Part shown: positions 60,816 through 63,175 of the stretch, piece after piece
How the letters are laid out: every line of letters starts with the position of its first letter
How positions within the stretch are numbered: position 1 is the stretch's first letter
Source of the DNA: Paenibacillus sp. 598K
Lineage (GTDB): Bacteria > Bacillota > Bacilli > Paenibacillales > Paenibacillaceae
NCBI RefSeq assembly: GCF_003851045.1
Contig: NZ_BFBX01000133.1
Coordinates: forward strand, 35,582-98,756
Direction of reading: 5' to 3'
DNA: 63,175 bases
Notes under the pieces: model-generated
What the model was told of the DNA's origin: nothing
Seen by the model: the letters and a program-made list of their open reading frames with translations, nothing else
Database searches by the model: none
Made by a program: the position numbers and the translations under genes

Positions 60816-60843
60816 TAGACATCTGAAGTTGCATATTCGTTCC
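60816..60843 (-). promoter_or_regulatory. ECF-type promoter, likely autoregulatory
   Basis: On the minus strand GGAACG (60843-60838), a 16-base spacer and TGTCTA (60821-60816) resemble the GGAAC-N16-CGTCTA promoters of ECF sigma factors. Position just before the sigma gene suggests that it recognises its own promoter. Confidence 0.55.
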
Positions 60844-60948
60844 ACTACTATTCGTTTCATTACTATTGACCGTTCATTGCTATTTAACCGTAGCAGGGCG
60901 AACAAAAGCAAAGCGACTGGAACGGAGACGAATCAGGTTCTGTTTTGA

Positions 60949-60991
60949 TTTACAAACTAATCTAATTAGTTTATAATTTCATTAGATTAGT
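60949..60991 (+). promoter_or_regulatory. Promoter overlapped by TetR-type operator
   Basis: TTTACA (60949-60954), a 17-base spacer and TATAAT (60972-60977) form a strong promoter. AAACTAAT-CTA-ATTAGTTT (60954-60972) fills the spacer as a perfect palindrome, and ACTAATCTAAT (60956-60966) is repeated inverted at 60981-60991. Repressor binding would block polymerase. The TetR gene two genes downstream is the obvious candidate. Confidence 0.7.
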
Positions 60992-61058
60992 CTGCTGTTG
61001 GAGGAACATTATCTCCCGGTGCGAGGATGTTTTTTGAAGATCTATGGAGGTGGCGAGC

Positions 61059-61751
61059 ATGAAAGTAACGAAGCGCCAGCACGTGTACCAGCTATCCTTT
61101 CTGCCGAGGATTTTTCCTGTGAACTGCTATCTTGTTGAAGAAGTCGACGGCCTGACACTGATCGATACCGGCATGCCCTTCAGCTTGAGAGGCATTATGC
61201 GCGCGGCCGCCCGCATCGGCAAGCCGATCCGTCGCATCGTACTGACTCATGCGCATGCGGACCATGTAGGGGCGCTGGATGCGCTTAAGCGAGAGCTGCC
61301 CGACGTCATCGTCTATATCTCTAGCAGGGATGCGGCTTTATTAGGCGGGGATGCATCTGTATTGCCCACAGAGCCAAACGTTCCGATCCGCGGCAGTATC
61401 CCCAGAGATGTGACCACCCGAGCCGATGTATTGCTGCGCGATGGGGATGCGGTCGAATCGCTGCTCGCCGTAGAGGCGCCGGGGCATACCCCGGGCTCGA
61501 TGGCTTTTCTGGACACCCGCAGCCGTATCCTTATCGCGGGCGATGCATGGCAGACGCGCGGCGGGATCGCCGTGTCCGGCAAGCTCAAGACCTGGTTCCC
61601 GTTTCCTGCGCTGGCCACCTGGCACAAGCCGACGGCATGGGAGAGCGCCAGGAAGCTGAGAGACTTGCAGCCGTCCGTGCTCGCTGTTGGCCATGGCAGG
61701 ATGATCGATCATCCGGTCGCCGCCATGACGGCTGCTATCGATGCGTACTAG
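61059..61751 (+). CDS. Metallo-beta-lactamase fold hydrolase
   Basis: The 230-residue protein has the classic MBL motif THAHADHVGALDALKRELPD (zinc ligands HxHxDH), preceded by LTLIDTGMP. Later ligands are in EAPGHTPGSMAF and IAGDAW, and the final His in VGHGRMI. Length and layout match single-domain hydrolases of the glyoxalase II/quorum-lactonase type; the substrate is unknown. ATG at 61059 follows GGAGGTGG; an in-frame ATG at 61044 precedes that site. It is cotranscribed with the TetR and VanZ-like genes. Confidence 0.9.
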   Translation: MKVTKRQHVYQLSFLPRIFPVNCYLVEEVDGLTLIDTGMPFSLRGIMRAAARIGKPIRRIVLTHAHADHVGALDALKRELPDVIVYISSRDAALLGGDASVLPTEPNVPIRGSIPRDVTTRADVLLRDGDAVESLLAVEAPGHTPGSMAFLDTRSRILIAGDAWQTRGGIAVSGKLKTWFPFPALATWHKPTAWESARKLRDLQPSVLAVGHGRMIDHPVAAMTAAIDAY

Positions 61752-61793
61752 GCCGTCCAGGGACTGGACTATTATACCAGTGAAGGAGCGAAG

Positions 61794-62378
61794 ATGATGG
61801 CGCCAAGGAATGGAATTAATCTGGACAAAATTGTGCGGGCAGCGACAGAAATTATCGATTCCAACGGGCTGGAGGAGTTAACGTTGACTTCGCTTGCCCA
61901 GAAGCTGGAGATTCGCCCCCCGTCATTGTACAATCATGTGAATGGCGTGCAGGATGTTCGCAGGCTGCTCTCGATCTATGGCCTGGAGCAGCTGCTGTCT
62001 GTGATCCTGCGTGCGGTGAGTGGCCGCTCTGGCGATGAGGCGATCCGGGAGATGGCCAAGGCGTATTTTCGATTTGCGCGCACCCATCCCGGCTTGTATG
62101 AGATAACGCTGATGGCTCCGGCTCCTGAGGACGAGGAGATGCAGCGGGTAAGTAAGGAGATCGTCGAGCTGGTCGTCCGAGTGCTCGCTGCATATCGTAT
62201 GGACCCAACTGACGCCATCCATGCGGCCCGGTCGCTGCGCAGCTTATTGCACGGGTTCGCTGCGCTCGAGCAGAGGGGAGGCTTCGGCCTGCCGGTTGCG
62301 CTGGATGACAGCTATACGCATATGATCGATACGTATCTCGCCGGTCTCCATGCCCGCTACCCTCACAAAAGCGATTAG
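61794..62378 (+). CDS. TetR/AcrR-family repressor
   Basis: The 194-residue regulator has an N-terminal TetR helix-turn-helix (DKIVRAATEIIDSNGLEELTLTSLAQKLEIRPPSLYNHVNGVQDV) and a C-terminal ligand domain with ETHPGLYE-like sequence (here RTHPGLYEITLMAP) and LLHGFAALEQRGGFGLPV, typical of the WHG-type subfamily. AAGGAG precedes two adjacent ATG codons (61794, 61797). It probably represses its own operon through the palindrome at 60954. Confidence 0.93.
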   Translation: MMAPRNGINLDKIVRAATEIIDSNGLEELTLTSLAQKLEIRPPSLYNHVNGVQDVRRLLSIYGLEQLLSVILRAVSGRSGDEAIREMAKAYFRFARTHPGLYEITLMAPAPEDEEMQRVSKEIVELVVRVLAAYRMDPTDAIHAARSLRSLLHGFAALEQRGGFGLPVALDDSYTHMIDTYLAGLHARYPHKSD

Positions 62379-62410
62379 ATCATGGATAGATGATAGGGGG
62401 GCGTAATCAC

Positions 62411-62839
62411 ATGATGTACACGGTTTCCCGGTTGCTGCTCGTCGCCTATACGCTGCTGCTGGCTTACTGGATGCTGCTCGGGTTCGGCCGCACGGCAGGA
62501 ACGGAGTACATGTATAACCTGCGGCCATTTGCGACGATTGTGCACTTCCTGGACGTCGACCGCTTCAATACGCGCACATGGGCAATCAATCTGATCGGCA
62601 ATATCGGCGTCTTCGTGCCCTTCGGTCTGCTCATCCCGACGGCGCTGCGGACCGGCTGGGGCAGATCGCTGGTCATCTTCCTGACAGGGGTGGCGGTGCT
62701 GGAGGTCGCCCAGCTGCTCACTCGGCGAGGCAGTCTCGACATTGACGACTTCATCCTGAACACGGTGGGCTACTTGCTGGGATACGGGGTGTGGCTGGGA
62801 GGGAGGCGCCTGTTGCGGGCCTACGAACAACGAAAATAG
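62411..62839 (+). CDS. VanZ-family membrane protein
   Basis: The 142-residue protein has four hydrophobic segments and VanZ signatures: YNLRPFATI, NLIGNIGVFVPFGLLIPTA and SLDIDDFILNTVGYLLGYGVW. VanZ-like proteins are associated with teicoplanin resistance in enterococci, but most homologues in Bacillales have no known role. ATG at 62411 follows AGGGGGGCG. It closes the MBL-TetR operon, with a terminator ~100 bases beyond. Confidence 0.9.
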   Translation: MMYTVSRLLLVAYTLLLAYWMLLGFGRTAGTEYMYNLRPFATIVHFLDVDRFNTRTWAINLIGNIGVFVPFGLLIPTALRTGWGRSLVIFLTGVAVLEVAQLLTRRGSLDIDDFILNTVGYLLGYGVWLGGRRLLRAYEQRK

Positions 62840-62942
62840 TCTGCGACCGCCGACCGCCTAGGTGAGGGCCGCCGGGTTAGGCGGAATCTTTGCAGCCGCT
62901 CCTTGTCCGGGGGCGAGCATTAGAATTGTGGAGCGCTGTTTC

Positions 62943-62984
62943 AAAAGAGACGGCTGATCGTTTGTGATCAGCCGTCTCTTTTTA
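62943..62984. terminator. Terminator of the MBL-TetR-VanZ operon
   Basis: AGAGACGGCTGATC (62946-62959) pairs with GATCAGCCGTCTCT (62965-62978), flanked by AAA and TTTTTAT. It can also serve the convergent gene at 63022. Confidence 0.92.
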
Positions 62985-63021
62985 TCAAAGGTACAATTTA
63001 CGGAGACATTGCGACGTGCGT

Positions 63022-63175
63022 TTACTTCGGCTCGTAGATACGGTAGCGACCGCTCAACCCTAGCAAGCTGAAGAAGTAGAGACAGTTGTCATAATAGCGG
63101 CGCTCGCCGCGGCGCAGTGGCGTCTCCCAGAACAGCCGCACGAAGTGCTCGGCGTCGGGACCGTCGGCAGCCATC
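63022..63175 (-). CDS. GH8-like glycosidase, C-terminal fragment
   Basis: The minus strand encodes the last ~51 residues of a protein whose start lies beyond the window. The segment FVRLFWETPLRRGERRYYDN followed by CLYFFSLLGLSGRYRIY resembles the C-terminus of family 8 enzymes, in particular reducing-end xylose-releasing exo-oligoxylanases, which end in a similar Y-D-x-x-L-Y-x-x-x-L-L-x-x-S-G block. Catalytic residues are outside the window. The stop is TAA at 63024-63022. Confidence 0.6.
   Translation of the reverse strand, partial: MAADGPDAEHFVRLFWETPLRRGERRYYDNCLYFFSLLGLSGRYRIYEPK

Noticed and set aside
1..63175. CRISPR arrays, tRNA and rRNA genes, known riboswitches
   Set aside because: I saw no regularly spaced repeats of CRISPR length, no clover-leaf with CCA-type end, no rRNA segments and no riboswitch core I could recognise; absence by eye is not proof.

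Overview
The window looks like chromosomal DNA from a GC-rich, low-GC-phylum Gram-positive, most likely Paenibacillus or a close relative. The signs are strong AGGAGG-type ribosome binding sites, frequent TTG/GTG starts, lipoprotein-type solute-binding proteins, SLH-anchored enzymes, YesM/YesN-type two-component pairs, copper-amine-oxidase-N 'stalk' proteins, and a des-desK-desR cold-sensing cassette whose products resemble those of Bacillus subtilis. No rRNA, tRNA, CRISPR array or intact insertion sequence was seen. Assignments rest on reading the translated sequence against remembered families; no search was run.

Layout. 1-3.3 kb: the end of a GH3 glycosidase, a 51-bp minisatellite, and a scrap zone with a Tn3 transposase remnant, a beheaded zinc metalloprotease, a small lipoprotein and an IS66 remnant. 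3.3-8.1 kb: a divergent anaerobic fermentation module, ackA (minus) against pflB-pflA (plus), with two Fnr/CRP-like sites between. 8.2-15.3 kb: a lipoprotein and a LysR regulator facing a four-gene operon (ABC ATPase, binding protein, fused permease, beta-CASP metallo-beta-lactamase). 15.8-17.9 kb: a FixH/YtkA-like lipoprotein and a PepSY membrane protein. 18.2-24.1 kb: a LacI regulator, a sugar ABC importer and a GH13 alpha-glucosidase. 24.2-28.9 kb: a PhzF-like protein, a SleB-like hydrolase, an AT-rich orphan gene and htpG. 29.1-32.1 kb: des-desK-desR. 32.2-37.5 kb: a stalk-domain protein and a siderophore module (AraC-type sensor, Fur box, binding lipoprotein, ferredoxin/flavodoxin-NADP reductase).

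37.6-59.0 kb is the centrepiece: a carbohydrate-utilisation locus bracketed by two look-alike terminators. It holds a Gfo/Idh/MocA oxidoreductase divergent from an AraC regulator, an unassigned 670-aa TIM-barrel-like enzyme, a binding protein with two permeases, a YesM/YesN-type kinase and regulator, and three DUF4838-like (alpha-glucuronidase-related) proteins. One of the three appears cytoplasmic, one is SLH-anchored (1540 aa) and one is secreted (1019 aa). The proposed logic is that the surface enzymes act on a polymer, the ABC system imports the product, the intracellular enzymes and the oxidoreductase finish it, and the AraC and YesMN-type systems control it. The substrate is unknown. A GH3 at the left edge and a GH8-like end at the right edge hint at hemicellulose but do not prove it.

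59.1-63.2 kb: an ECF sigma/anti-sigma pair with a self-type promoter, an MBL hydrolase-TetR-VanZ operon under a palindromic operator, and the 3' end of a GH8-like enzyme.
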